Made by a program: the position numbers and the translations under genes. From NCBI RefSeq assembly GCF_037203705.1, contig NZ_JBBCAT010000006.1:124001-188000 (forward strand): DNA of 64,000 nt, written 5' to 3'. Each line of letters opens with the position of its first letter. Position 1 is the stretch's first letter. The notes beneath the pieces were generated by a model. The model was not told where the DNA came from and searched no databases. It was given only the letters and a program-made list of their open reading frames with translations. Source of the stretch: Prosthecomicrobium sp. N25. GTDB lineage: Bacteria > Pseudomonadota > Alphaproteobacteria > Rhizobiales > Ancalomicrobiaceae. Below, one piece after another: positions 46,104 through 58,681 of the stretch.

Positions 46104-47423
46104 CTAGATTCCCAGGAGCTTCATTTGTTCGTCAATGAAGAAAGTTCTATAGCTCTCGGGCGCATCAATTGGGCTGCCATCATCACCCAGATTTATGTGA
46201 GTAATAGTGTTATCTAGTTTCTTACGCTCGAAAAAAAGCAATGAAATTTCATCTGGCTTCAATTGACCTTCCATTATCGCATTGCGGATGCGGTCTATAA
46301 TGAAGTCACTATGGGTCTCAATAACCAGATTCACCTGGTTACTTTTGTATGCCTTTACAAAGAAGGCTCCTAGAGCGGCTTGAGCGCGAGGATGCAAGTG
46401 AACTTCTGGTTGCTGTATGAGAAATCGCGCGTTCTTCGATGCCGAACTAATCATGTGTAGAATAGGTAAGACTTGACTGGTTCCGTAACCAAGATCCACA
46501 ATATTCATCTTAGGGCCGTCGAGCGAGAATTGTAACTGGAATGGGTCGCTGATACTCGATCCGAATGATTTTATGTTCAGTTCTTTGAACATCTCAGAAT
46601 CTCGCCCGAAGCTATCAATACTACGTTTTAGATTTAGCCAGGCATCCTTATTCTTCGCTCTATAGAGCGAAGCAAGTTCAAACGGAACGTGGGACCCCTG
46701 CCCGTCTTTTACCGTAACCCCTGGAGTATACGTTCGCAGTGGCTTAGTGCGAATTGCAGACGTGGCTTCATGCTCTCCCTGCATCGCACGGATTAGCGTG
46801 CCAGCTAACCGAGAGAGCCGAACTGCTTCCCTTATATTCAGGTCGTCGGTCGGCGGCTGCTGCGCCCGATATTTCAAGTAAAACTCTAGTTCTGTTAGTA
46901 TAGATCCAATAATTCGACCTGCCCCTCGCCGTCTGGGAAAAATCTTTGGCCCCCCAAAGTCAATACGGACTTGTTCTTGGCCTTCGCGAGAGAGCTGTAG
47001 CGAAACCTCATTAGCTGAAGCCAGGAGAACAATTGCATGACCCTGACTTGAGGCCCTAATGCTTCGGACCTCCGCCTCGGAGTCAATGTTCTCGAAACAA
47101 AGGGTGATCGTCATTTCGGAGGGGTGCATGCCATCGCTGGAGCGCCTTGGATAGCCTCGCACACTAATGTCGAAACTTCGAGCTCTTCCCGCCTTGCCGC
47201 CTCGGTAGTGGGCAATCTGCTGGAACGTGCCGAGCTGAAATGGGTCGCTATTGAATGACGCAGGATTGAATCCGCCAAAAAAATCGAGATAATACTGCAA
47301 AGATGCCAGAAATGAACTCTTCCCCGCGCTGTTTTCGCCGACGAGTAAGGTGAGGGGCCGAATCGGGACAAAAGAAGTCGACTTGAAGCCCCTAAAATTA
47401 TTGAGCGAAAGCTCGAACTGCAT
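46104..47423 (-). CDS. AAA family ATPase, OLD/AAA_21-like, of a candidate defence cassette
   Basis: 439 residues. The opening LSLNNFRGFKS is the usual start of OLD/RecF-like ABC ATPases. Walker A is GENSAGKSS at residues 29-37, with a long coiled insert to about 290. An ABC-type signature follows in VDLGYGTSQVLPIL, then Walker B in FLIQQPEVHLHP and the switch histidine in VIETHSDFIIDRIR. Such ATPases act as sensors paired with an effector nuclease in systems such as Septu, PARIS and Gabija. Here the partner is a PIN protein. Much more AT-rich than its flanks. AGGGGC before the ATG supports the start. Confidence 0.82.
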   Translation of the reverse strand: MQFELSLNNFRGFKSTSFVPIRPLTLLVGENSAGKSSFLASLQYYLDFFGGFNPASFNSDPFQLGTFQQIAHYRGGKAGRARSFDISVRGYPRRSSDGMHPSEMTITLCFENIDSEAEVRSIRASSQGHAIVLLASANEVSLQLSREGQEQVRIDFGGPKIFPRRRGAGRIIGSILTELEFYLKYRAQQPPTDDLNIREAVRLSRLAGTLIRAMQGEHEATSAIRTKPLRTYTPGVTVKDGQGSHVPFELASLYRAKNKDAWLNLKRSIDSFGRDSEMFKELNIKSFGSSISDPFQLQFSLDGPKMNIVDLGYGTSQVLPILHMISSASKNARFLIQQPEVHLHPRAQAALGAFFVKAYKSNQVNLVIETHSDFIIDRIRNAIMEGQLKPDEISLLFFERKKLDNTITHINLGDDGSPIDAPESYRTFFIDEQMKLLGI

Positions 47424-47451
47424 ACTCTAGCCCCTGCAAGCGTACAAGTAC

Positions 47452-47489
47452 TCGCCCGACAGCGTAGCTTGCGGGCGACGGCTTATCAA
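47452..47489 (-). promoter_or_regulatory. Possible promoter and operator of the AAA-PIN cassette
   Basis: On the minus strand TTGATA (47489-47484), a 17-base spacer and TACGCT (47466-47461) form a weak sigma-70-type promoter. A 7-bp inverted repeat, TCGCCCG (47452-47458) and CGGGCGA (47472-47478), brackets the -10 box, suitable for a repressor. Confidence 0.35.
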
Positions 47490-47612
47490 CAGTAGCTTTT
47501 GCTGATTTTGGACGGTTCGGTTGCGGCGGCACGCGTGGGGTGGACGATGTCACACGACTGACGCCACATTCGAGTGGGGAGCCCCGGAGTGCCCTTTATC
47601 GCGGCCCGCACC

Positions 47613-48044
47613 TCAATCATTCGCAGCGATGTCGGTGAGCAGAAAACCTTGCGGCGTCTTGGTGAAGACGTAGAGCGCCTCGCCGCAGAAGAGGACGTAG
47701 TTGTCGTTGTTCAGGCCGTCCCGGTCGTAGACGGCCTTGCCGCGCTGCAGGCAGGTGCGCTGCTTGGCGCCGAAACTGACGGCGTAGACCTTCGTGCGGA
47801 ACTGGGCGACGTCGGCGATGGCAGTGTCGCCCATGAACGGCAGCTTCGACATCCCCGCGACGGCGGCGGGATCGTTGGCCTTCAGGGCCGCCCGGAACTT
47901 CGCGATGAAGCCCTCGAATTCCTGTCGCAGGGCGGCAGGCTCGGCCGCCTTCTTGGGAGTCTGGGCGGCGGCGGGCGCGAGGAGCACGAGCCCAAGCGCC
48001 ACGGCCAGACCGGCTTTCATCCACACCGTCCGGCCGCTCGCCAT
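47613..48044 (-). CDS. Hypothetical secreted protein
   Basis: 143 residues. A signal peptide (residues about 9-28, MKAGLAVALGLVLLAPAAAQ) is followed by a helical segment (LRQEFEGFIAKFRAALKAND) and a C-terminal part with two cysteines (QRTCLQRG, VLFCGEA). Probably periplasmic and disulfide-bonded; the helix-then-sheet order recalls small periplasmic SnoaL-like proteins, but I cannot assign it. The start could also be at 48020. GC content is normal, so it lies outside the AT-rich cassette. Confidence 0.55.
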   Translation of the reverse strand: MASGRTVWMKAGLAVALGLVLLAPAAAQTPKKAAEPAALRQEFEGFIAKFRAALKANDPAAVAGMSKLPFMGDTAIADVAQFRTKVYAVSFGAKQRTCLQRGKAVYDRDGLNNDNYVLFCGEALYVFTKTPQGFLLTDIAAND

Positions 48045-48263
48045 GATCCAAAGCCCCCGCGTTCTCCCGGCGCGCAGCATGACGGAATTCCGCCGACGGG
48101 AGAAGAGTGGAGGCAGCGGGACACCGTCGAAGTCGGACACCCGCTCCTACAGCGGATGTCGGCCAAGACGGGTTGTGGAGGTCGGGGTCGCCCGGGCCGG
48201 CATTCGAAGGCGATGCGGCGTTCGGTTTGCAGCCACGGCGGGGAGCAAACGTCCATACGAACG

Positions 48264-48295
48264 CGAAACGCCGGACGGTGAGGTCCGGCGCTTCG
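48264..48295 (-). terminator. Hairpin after oxc
   Basis: CGAAACGCCGGAC and GTCCGGCGCTTCG pair with one mismatch around a 6-base loop, 40 bases beyond the oxc stop. There is no long U-tract on the minus strand. Confidence 0.4.
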
Positions 48296-48335
48296 ATGCT
48301 GTCGTCGGGGCGATGGCCCTCGATGCGCCGACGCC

Positions 48336-50117
48336 TCAAGCCGCCGCGGGCTTCTTCTTCACCACGCTCTGCGGGTTGAGGCTGCCGATGTTGCCGCTCT
48401 CGGTGCCGGCCTTCGGGTCGATCATCGCGTTGACGAGCGTCGGCTTGCCGGAGTCCATCGCGGCCGAGACCGCCTGGTAGAGCTCGTCCGGGGTCGTGAC
48501 GGTGACGCCGACGCCCCCGAAGGCCTCCATCATCTTGTCGTAGCGGGCGCCCGGCACGAAGACCGTGGTGGCCGCGTCCGGGCCGCCCGACGGGTTCGTG
48601 TCGGTGCCCCGGTAGATGCCGTTGTTGTTGAAGACGACGATGCAGACCGGCAGGTTGTACCGGCAGATCGTCTCCACCTCCATGCCCGAGAAGCCGAAGG
48701 CCGAGTCGCCCTCGACCGCCAGGACCGGGAGGCCGGTCTCGACCGCCGCCGCCACCGCGAAGCCCATGCCGATGCCCATCACGCCCCAGGTGCCGACGTC
48801 GAGCCGCTTGCGCGGCTTGTACATGTCGATCACGCCGCGGGCGAGGTCGAGCGTGTTGGCACCCTCGTTGACCAGGATCGCGTCGGGACGCTGGCGGACG
48901 ACCTCCTTGAGCGCACCGAGCGCGCCGTGGAAGTCCATCGGTGCCGAGTTCTTCTTCAACCTCGAGGCCATCTTGGCGACGTTCTCGTCCCGCTTGGCCT
49001 TGATGGTGTCGATCCAGTCCGCCGGCGGGGTCGGGAACGACGAGCCCATGGCCTGCAGGAAGGCCGACACGCAGGAGCCGATGTCGCCCACCACCGGGGC
49101 GGCGATCTCGACGTTGCTGTCCATCTCCCGTGGCTCGATGTCCACCTGGATGAACTTCTTCGAGCCGACCGGACCCCACTGCTTGCCCTTGCCGTGCGAC
49201 AGGAGCCAGTTGAGCCGCGCGCCGATCAGGACCACGACGTCGGAATCCTTCAGCACCAGCGAACGGGCGGCGCCGGCCGACTGCGGGTGGGTGTCCGGCA
49301 GCAGCCCCTTGGCCATCGACATCGCCACATAGGGAATGCCACTCTTCTCCACGAAGGTGCGGATCTCGTCGTCCGCCTGCGCGTAGGCCGCGCCCTTGCC
49401 GAGGATGATCAGCGGCCGCTTGGCGTCCTTCAGGAGCTCCATGGCCCGCTTCACCGCGGCCGGGGCCGGGATCTGGGCGGGCGCCGGGTCGATCACCTTG
49501 ACGAGCGACTGCGCGCCCGCCTCGGCGTCCATCACCTGCGAGAAGAGCTTGGCGGGCAGGTCGAGGTAGACGCCGCCCGGACGGCCCGACACCGCGGCCC
49601 GGATGGCCCGCGCCACGCCGATGCCGATGTCCTGCGCGTGGAGCACGCGGAAGGCGGCCTTGCACAGCGGCTTGGCGATGGCGAGCTGGTCCATCTCCTC
49701 GTAGTCGCCCTGCTGCAGGTCGACGATCTCGCGCTCGGAGGACCCGGAGATGAGGATCATCGGGAAGCAGTTGGTGGTCGCATTGGCGAGCGCGGTCAGG
49801 CCGTTGAGGAAGCCCGGGGCCGAGACGGTCAGGCAGACGCCCGGCTTCTTGGTGAGGAAGCCCGCGATCGCCGCGGCGTTCCCGGCGTTCTGCTCGTGGC
49901 GGAACGAGAAGACCCGCATGCCCTCGGCCTGCGCGAGGCGGCCGAGATCCGTGATCGGGATGCCGGGGACTCCGTAGATGTTGGTGATGCCGTTGAGTTT
50001 CAGCGCATCGATGACGAGGTGGAAGCCGTCCGTCAGCTCCCGCTCCGCCTCGGCGCCCGTGGAGGCCGCCGTCGTCTCCATGGCGGAGACCTTGCGTTCC
50101 TTCGTGGTGGAGTCCAT
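48336..50117 (-). CDS. oxc: Oxalyl-CoA decarboxylase
   Basis: 593 residues, ThDP-dependent. It decarboxylates oxalyl-CoA to formyl-CoA and CO2. Catalytic residues are at family positions shifted by 19: E75 in FRHEQNAG, Y139 and E140 in QGDYEEMDQ. The ThDP-binding motif runs from [13 protein letters not shown] to VFNNNG near residue 490. The N-terminus is about 15-20 residues longer than in Oxalobacter; a second ATG at 50081 is possible. It is opposite in direction to frc and separated from it by the AAA-PIN cassette. Operator site F is upstream. Confidence 0.92.
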   Translation of the reverse strand: MDSTTKERKVSAMETTAASTGAEAERELTDGFHLVIDALKLNGITNIYGVPGIPITDLGRLAQAEGMRVFSFRHEQNAGNAAAIAGFLTKKPGVCLTVSAPGFLNGLTALANATTNCFPMILISGSSEREIVDLQQGDYEEMDQLAIAKPLCKAAFRVLHAQDIGIGVARAIRAAVSGRPGGVYLDLPAKLFSQVMDAEAGAQSLVKVIDPAPAQIPAPAAVKRAMELLKDAKRPLIILGKGAAYAQADDEIRTFVEKSGIPYVAMSMAKGLLPDTHPQSAGAARSLVLKDSDVVVLIGARLNWLLSHGKGKQWGPVGSKKFIQVDIEPREMDSNVEIAAPVVGDIGSCVSAFLQAMGSSFPTPPADWIDTIKAKRDENVAKMASRLKKNSAPMDFHGALGALKEVVRQRPDAILVNEGANTLDLARGVIDMYKPRKRLDVGTWGVMGIGMGFAVAAAVETGLPVLAVEGDSAFGFSGMEVETICRYNLPVCIVVFNNNGIYRGTDTNPSGGPDAATTVFVPGARYDKMMEAFGGVGVTVTTPDELYQAVSAAMDSGKPTLVNAMIDPKAGTESGNIGSLNPQSVVKKKPAAA

Positions 50118-50289
50118 GGCCGTTATCTCCCGAAATCTCTGCAGCGACGGAGGTTGAGGCCTCGAGGAACCCTGCTCGCCGCGGCCCCTGGCGGGGGCCG
50201 GCCTGATCGGCGGGCAGCGGTCCTGTCGTCCTGTCCCCGTGTCCTTTGCCCGAGTGGCTGCGTCAGATCGCAGCATGCACGAAACGGGC

Positions 50290-50306
50290 TGGCATGCAAG
50301 ATACCA
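50290..50306. promoter_or_regulatory. Oxalate-region operator, site F
   Basis: TGGCAT-GCAAG-ATACCA, an exact match to TGGYAT-N5-ATRCCA, 173-189 bases upstream of the oxc start. It lies between oxc and the divergent DTW-domain gene and is placed to control oxc. Confidence 0.68.
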
Positions 50307-50401
50307 ATACTTCAATTCAGCGGAGCGGGCCCGCGCGCATGCCGGCCATGTGGCGCCCCGGGTGCTGGCGCGCTAGGACAGCGGTCGACGAGGAGACGCG
50401 C

Positions 50402-51121
50402 GTGACCCCGACCGAGACGACGCCCCGCCCGGCCGATCCGGAATGCCCCCGCTGCCTGAAGCCGTTGCCGCTCTGCGTCTGCGATGCCGTCGAGGTCATC
50501 GACAACCGGGTCGAGGTCCTGGTCCTCCAGCACCCGCAGGAGCAGGACAAGCTGCTCGGCACGGCGCGCGTCGCGGTCGGCCATCTCGCCCGGGCCGCGT
50601 TCCGGATCGGGCTCTCCTGGGCGAGCCTCGCCAAGGCCGTCGGCCACGAAGCACCGACGAAGCGCTGGGCCGTCCTGCACCTGGGCTCGGTCGAGCCTTC
50701 GGCGATGCCGGCCGGCCGGGACCTCGTGGTCGTCGACGCCAAGGGCCGTCCGGTCGCCGACCAGGACGCCGCGCTCGCCGACATCGAGGGCGTGATCGCC
50801 TTCGACGGCTCCTGGAGCCAGGCCAAGACGCTCTGGTGGCGGAATCCCTGGGTCCTGAAGGCAAAGCGCCTGGTAATCCTGCCGCGCCAGCCGTCGCTCT
50901 ACGGCCGGTTGCGCAAGGAGCCGCGCCGCGAGGGGCTCTCCACCCTCGAGGCGATCGCCTTCGTGCTGAGCCGGCTTGAAGGACGGCCCGAGATCGAGAC
51001 GCGCATGCTGTCGACCTTCCGCCGCATGCTGCAGCGCTTTCGGGACTCCGACTACGCGGTCAAGCCGGGCCGCAAGGCGCCCCCGTCCGCACCGCCCGCC
51101 CCGGAGGAGCCCGCCGGCTGA
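50402..51121 (+). CDS. DTW domain protein, tRNA-uridine aminocarboxypropyltransferase
   Basis: 239 residues. The cysteine cluster CPRCLKPLPLCVC at residues 16-28 probably binds zinc, followed by the conserved VLQHPQE strand. The DTW motif itself reads DGSW here (AFDGSWSQAKTLWW), a T-to-S variant. The family (TapT/YfiP, TSR3-like) transfers the aminocarboxypropyl group of SAM to uridine 47 of tRNA. GTG start at 50402 with GAGGAG upstream. The proline-rich C-terminus is not conserved. Confidence 0.8.
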   Translation: MTPTETTPRPADPECPRCLKPLPLCVCDAVEVIDNRVEVLVLQHPQEQDKLLGTARVAVGHLARAAFRIGLSWASLAKAVGHEAPTKRWAVLHLGSVEPSAMPAGRDLVVVDAKGRPVADQDAALADIEGVIAFDGSWSQAKTLWWRNPWVLKAKRLVILPRQPSLYGRLRKEPRREGLSTLEAIAFVLSRLEGRPEIETRMLSTFRRMLQRFRDSDYAVKPGRKAPPSAPPAPEEPAG

Positions 51122-51147
51122 CCGGCGTCATCGCCGGCGGACCGGCG

Positions 51148-51813
51148 TCACGCCGCGTCGGTGTGCAACCGGGTCTCGTCGAGCGCCGACCAGCTGTCGC
51201 CCGCCTCGTCATAGACGTGCAGTTCGCCGAGCGAGATGTCGAACCACGCCCCGTGCAGCGCGATCTTGCCGCGCTCCTCCAGCGTGCGCACGCAGGGGAA
51301 GGTCCTGAGGTTGCGCAGGCTGTGCGCGACCGAGATGCGCTCCAGGAGCAGGCGCCGCTCCTCGGGCGCGAGCCCCGTGTGGCAGGCGCATTCCGCCACC
51401 GGCGCCTCGAGCAGCGAGATCCACTTGCCGATGAAGTCGCCCGGCGACAGCGGCTCCGGGTCCTCCCGGAGCGCCGCTGCGATGCCGCCGCAGCGCCCGT
51501 GCCCCATGACCACGATGTTGCGGATCCTGAGCCCCATGACGGCGAACTCGAGCGCCGCCGACGTCCCGTGATACTCGCCGTCCGGCGTGTAAGGCGGCAC
51601 CAGGTTGGCGACGTTGCGGACCACGAAGAGCTCGCCCGGCGGCGCGTCGAAGATCACCTCGGGGGCGGCCCGGCTGTCGCAGCAGGCGATGATCATGGTC
51701 TCGGGCCGCTGGCCGGTTTCGGCCAGGTGCCGGTATCGCTCGTTCTCGGACGGATAGCGCCCGGTGCGGAAGCTCTCGTAGCCGCGCAGCAGCCTTTCCG
51801 GAAACATCGCCAT
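51148..51813 (-). CDS. Beta-class carbonic anhydrase
   Basis: 221 residues. Zinc ligands are C44 and D46 in CCDSR (the CxDxR motif) and H105/C108 in GHGRCGG, the complete beta-carbonic anhydrase set. It interconverts CO2 and bicarbonate in the cytosol. GGAGGGACG directly precedes the ATG at 51813. Oxalate decarboxylation by oxc releases CO2 nearby in the map, but a functional link is only suggested. Convergent with the DTW gene. Confidence 0.88.
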   Translation of the reverse strand: MAMFPERLLRGYESFRTGRYPSENERYRHLAETGQRPETMIIACCDSRAAPEVIFDAPPGELFVVRNVANLVPPYTPDGEYHGTSAALEFAVMGLRIRNIVVMGHGRCGGIAAALREDPEPLSPGDFIGKWISLLEAPVAECACHTGLAPEERRLLLERISVAHSLRNLRTFPCVRTLEERGKIALHGAWFDISLGELHVYDEAGDSWSALDETRLHTDAA

Positions 51814-52021
51814 CGTCCCTCCGATCCCGTCTCGCTCCACTCCTGCCCCATAACGCGCCGGCTGGGGAGTCGGCCAATCGCCCTGCTGCCATTCGTCGCC
51901 GCAGGCCGGGCACCCGGTCGGGCGGCGAAATAACCCGGAAACGTTCGCGGCCCTAAACTCGTTCGCCGGATGTTGCGTGCGCGTGTTTCAGCGCTGACCG
52001 GCGGAGGTCCAGGGGGCGGGT

Positions 52022-52387
52022 ATGCGGAGGGACTGGATCGGGGCGGCAATCGCCCTTTTCTCCATCGGCGCGGCCGGCCCGGCCGCGGCCCAGAACATCG
52101 GCGGCTCGTACACTGTCCGGGGCACGAACTTCGACGGCACCGCCTATACGGGCACCGCGTCGATCACGCTCACCAGCAACACGACCTGCCGGATCGTCTG
52201 GCAGACGGGCGCCTCCGCGTCGACCGGCATCTGCATGCGCACCCACGATTCCTTCGCGGCCGCCTACGTGCTCGGCAACAAGATCGGCCTCGTGCTCTAC
52301 CAGATCCGCCCCGACGGCTCGCTCGACGGCACCTGGACGATCGCGGACGAATCGGGCGCCGGGACCGAGGTCCTCACCCCGCGCTGA
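52022..52387 (+). CDS. Hypothetical secreted protein
   Basis: 121 residues. A signal peptide ends near residue 24 (AGPAAAQN). The mature part is beta-rich, GGSYTVRGTNFDGTAYTGTA and later NKIGLVLYQIRPDGSLDGTW, with two cysteines (TTCRIVW, GICMRT). Similar small exported proteins with a GSLDGTWTI-type end occur in alphaproteobacteria without known function. It ends 7 bases before the convergent PLP dehydratase gene. Confidence 0.6.
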   Translation: MRRDWIGAAIALFSIGAAGPAAAQNIGGSYTVRGTNFDGTAYTGTASITLTSNTTCRIVWQTGASASTGICMRTHDSFAAAYVLGNKIGLVLYQIRPDGSLDGTWTIADESGAGTEVLTPR

Positions 52388-52393
52388 CCGACG

Positions 52394-53341
52394 TCACTCG
52401 ACGGTGGCGGCGAGCTTCGCCAGGTCGACGTTCGACCCGCAGACCAGCACCCCGACGCGCTCGCCGGGCGCCGGACGGTAGCCGCCGGGCAGCAGCGCGG
52501 AGAGCGCCGCGGCCCCGCCGGGTTCCGCCGCGATACCGAAACGGCGCCACAGCCGGCGCTGCGTCTCCTCGATGGCGTTGTCGCCGACAAGCACGACCTC
52601 GTCCACGCAGTCGCGTGCCACCGCGTAGACGAGGTCCCCGACACGGCGCGCCCCGAGGCTGTCGGCCGCGATGGATTCGACCGGCACGTCGACCGGTCCG
52701 CCCGCCTCCAGCGCCGCGTGCAGCGCCCGCGAGCCCTGCGGCTCCACGGCCACGACCTTCGTCCTTCGCCCGAACCACAAGCCGATGCCCGCGACCAGCC
52801 CGCCGCCGCCCGCCGCGACCAGCACGGTGTCGAGGTGCCCGGCATCGGCCTCCCACTCGAGCGCGACGGTCCCCTGGCCGGCGATCGTGAAGGGGCTGTC
52901 GAAGGGGTGCACCACGAGCGCGCCGCTCTCCGCCGCATAAGCCTCCGACAGCACCGCCGCGTCCGCGTAGCGGTCGCCGCCGACCACCACCTCGGCGCCG
53001 TAGTCCCTGATGCGCTGGATCTTCACCGGGCTGGAGATCGTCGGCACGAAGACGCGCGCCCTCACCCCCAGGCAGGCCGCCGCATAGGCCACCGCCGCAC
53101 CGTGATTGCCGCCGGACGCCGCCGTCACGCCCTGCGCAGGCACGGGCCGGGTCAGCAGGTTGTTGAAGGCGCCCCGGGTCTTGAACGACCCGGCATGCTG
53201 GAAGAGCTCGAGCTTCAGCGAGATCGGCTCCGCGATGCCGAATGGCGCACCCTCGACCTCGAAGACCGGCGTGTGCCGGACATGCGGCCGGATCCGCTCG
53301 TGGGCGGCTTCGATCGACGATGCGCTCAGTGCCTCGGCCAT
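52394..53341 (-). CDS. Threonine/serine dehydratase, PLP fold type II
   Basis: 315 residues. The PLP lysine is K54 in AGSFKTRGA, the phosphate loop is SGGNHGAA near 77-83, and the cofactor-phosphate glycines are AAGGGGLVAG near residue 175. These are the features of fold type II dehydratases. It would deaminate threonine or serine to the 2-oxo acid; no ACT regulatory domain is present, so it is of the short, catabolic or racemase-like type. The product may also be a hydroxyamino-acid racemase or ammonia-lyase. GGAGGGG precedes the ATG. Confidence 0.82.
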   Translation of the reverse strand: MAEALSASSIEAAHERIRPHVRHTPVFEVEGAPFGIAEPISLKLELFQHAGSFKTRGAFNNLLTRPVPAQGVTAASGGNHGAAVAYAAACLGVRARVFVPTISSPVKIQRIRDYGAEVVVGGDRYADAAVLSEAYAAESGALVVHPFDSPFTIAGQGTVALEWEADAGHLDTVLVAAGGGGLVAGIGLWFGRRTKVVAVEPQGSRALHAALEAGGPVDVPVESIAADSLGARRVGDLVYAVARDCVDEVVLVGDNAIEETQRRLWRRFGIAAEPGGAAALSALLPGGYRPAPGERVGVLVCGSNVDLAKLAATVE

Positions 53342-53484
53342 GGCCCCTCCTACCCTCGGAGGGTCCGAATACCCCAGTTCCCCGCGACCTCCAAGGCGGG
53401 TCTGTTCCGCCGAGGGGGCTTGACGCGGCTGTCCCCCCGTCAAATCCTCCGAGCATAAGAATGGGATCGGGGGAGGAGACTCGC

Positions 53485-53835
53485 ATGATCGGGGCACTCG
53501 ACGAATTCGCGCAGTCGCTCGCGCAGACCGCCGCCACCCTCGGCGAAATCGGCGCGCTCACCCAGGAGGTCGTCGGCCTGCGCTCCGGCGTCCTCATGGC
53601 CGGCTGGCTCAACCCCTTCGCGGTCCACCCTTTCGAGCACGGCCTCATGGTCGCCGAGAAGCTGGCGGTGATGGGCGAGAGCGCGGTGGCGGTCGGCGCC
53701 GCCGTCGGGGTCGCGCTTCTCTCCGGGGACCATCCGCTCCGGGCCGCCGACGCGGTCTCGCGCGCCGCCACCACCCCGGTGGTACGGCGCCTGCGCTCCA
53801 ACGCCGAGCGGCTCGGCGGCGCACCGCGGCCCTGA
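53485..53835 (+). CDS. Hypothetical protein
   Basis: 116 residues, helical and alanine-rich: MIGALDEFAQSLAQTAATLG, then MAGWLNPFAVHPFEHGLMVAEKLAVMGESAV. It resembles phasin-like helical proteins in composition, but no family can be assigned. GGGGGAGGAG lies 6-10 bases before the ATG, a strong ribosome-binding site. The C-terminal end is arginine-rich. Confidence 0.5.
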   Translation: MIGALDEFAQSLAQTAATLGEIGALTQEVVGLRSGVLMAGWLNPFAVHPFEHGLMVAEKLAVMGESAVAVGAAVGVALLSGDHPLRAADAVSRAATTPVVRRLRSNAERLGGAPRP

Positions 53836-53946
53836 CCGGACGGCCGGCCCCCCCTGACCGGATGACGCAAGGCTTTCGTCCGGCTTGCCGTCCCGCGCGC
53901 GGGAGGCTAAGCGGTGCTGCAGTGCAACGTCGTCCGAGGGGGGACG

Positions 53947-56239
<2,293 letters not shown>

Positions 56240-56371
56240 GCCCTGGCGGCCGCGAGCGCCCGACCCTACCTGAAGCCCGGCGGGCGCCCGCCTGCCGGAT
56301 CTCCCGAGACGCCCCACGAGACCGACCTCTCCGATCCCCCCGGGATCGGCCGACCCGACGAGGCCCCGGAC

Positions 56372-57565
<1,194 letters not shown>

Positions 57566-57654
57566 TTCCGGACCCCATCCGTCCGCCGCGACCCGCAGGC
57601 GGGACGGTTCCTCAACCGCACTGAACGACGCACGACGCCCGGAGGCATCGTCTC

Positions 57655-58533
57655 ATGTCCGTACTCGTCAACAAGGATACCAAGGTCATCACCCAGGGCT
57701 TCACCGGAGCCCAGGGGACCTTCCATTCGGAACAGGCGATCGCCTACGGCACCAAGGTCGTCGGCGGCGTGACGCCCGGCAAGGGCGGCACGACCCACCT
57801 GAACCTGCCGGTCTTCGACACGGTCGGCGAGGCGAAGGCGGCCACCGGCGCGACCGCTTCGGCGATCTACGTCCCGCCGCCCTTCGCGGCCGACGCCATC
57901 CTGGAGGCCATCGACGCCGAGATCGAGCTGATCGTCTGCATCACCGAGGGCATCCCGGTGATGGACATGGTCCGGGTCGGCAAGGCGCTGAAGGGCTCCC
58001 GGTCGCGCCTGATCGGGCCGAACTGCCCGGGCGTCCTGACCCCGAACGAGTGCAAGATCGGCATCATGCCGGGCCACATCTTCAAGAAGGGCTCGGTCGG
58101 CATCGTGTCGCGCTCCGGCACGCTCACATACGAAGCGGTCAAGCAGACGACCGACGTCGGCCTCGGCCAGACCACCGCGGTCGGCATCGGCGGCGACCCG
58201 GTGAAGGGGACCGAGTTCATCGACGTCCTGGACATGTTCCTCAAGGACCCGGAGACCAAGTCGATCATCATGATCGGCGAGATCGGCGGCTCGGCCGAGG
58301 AGGAGGCCGCGGAGTTCATCGCGTCGCACAAGATCAAGAAGCCCATGGCCGGCTTCATCGCCGGCGTCGCGGCCCCTCCCGGCCGCCGCATGGGCCATGC
58401 CGGCGCGATCATCTCGGGCGGCAAGGGCGGCGCCAAGGACAAGATCAAGGCGATGGAGGCGGCCGGCATTCGCGTGTCGCCGTCGCCGGCCAAGCTCGGC
58501 GAGACGCTCGTCGCCGTCCTGAACGGAAAATAA
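57655..58533 (+). CDS. sucD: Succinyl-CoA ligase alpha subunit (TCA operon copy)
   Basis: 292 residues with the CoA-binding N-terminal domain ([20 protein letters not shown]), the [11 protein letters not shown] segment and the phosphohistidine in [13 protein letters not shown]. It is the catalytic partner of SucC. GGAGG lies before the ATG. The gap of 89 bases after sucC contains nothing recognisable. Confidence 0.93.
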   Translation: MSVLVNKDTKVITQGFTGAQGTFHSEQAIAYGTKVVGGVTPGKGGTTHLNLPVFDTVGEAKAATGATASAIYVPPPFAADAILEAIDAEIELIVCITEGIPVMDMVRVGKALKGSRSRLIGPNCPGVLTPNECKIGIMPGHIFKKGSVGIVSRSGTLTYEAVKQTTDVGLGQTTAVGIGGDPVKGTEFIDVLDMFLKDPETKSIIMIGEIGGSAEEEAAEFIASHKIKKPMAGFIAGVAAPPGRRMGHAGAIISGGKGGAKDKIKAMEAAGIRVSPSPAKLGETLVAVLNGK

Positions 58534-58681
58534 GCCGAACGCGGCGACGATGAGGCAAGACGGCGCGCGGGCTTCCGGGCGGCGCGCCGGCGAGGGGGAC
58601 GAGACTTCACGAGGACCGACGCCCGAAGAACGGGCGCGGCCTCCAGCAGAGGCGGGACCCGCGAGGGGCCCGGGACGGACG

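Noticed and set aside
45588-47612. Direct repeats or integrase marking the edges of the AT-rich island
   Set aside because: I compared the flanks by eye and found no convincing repeated sequence, integrase, transposase or tRNA gene; the mode of entry stays open.
48336-50117. oxc split from frc as evidence of a broken operon
   Set aside because: frc and oxc are in opposite directions with separate upstream operator copies and terminators, so they are independent units whether or not the cassette is present.
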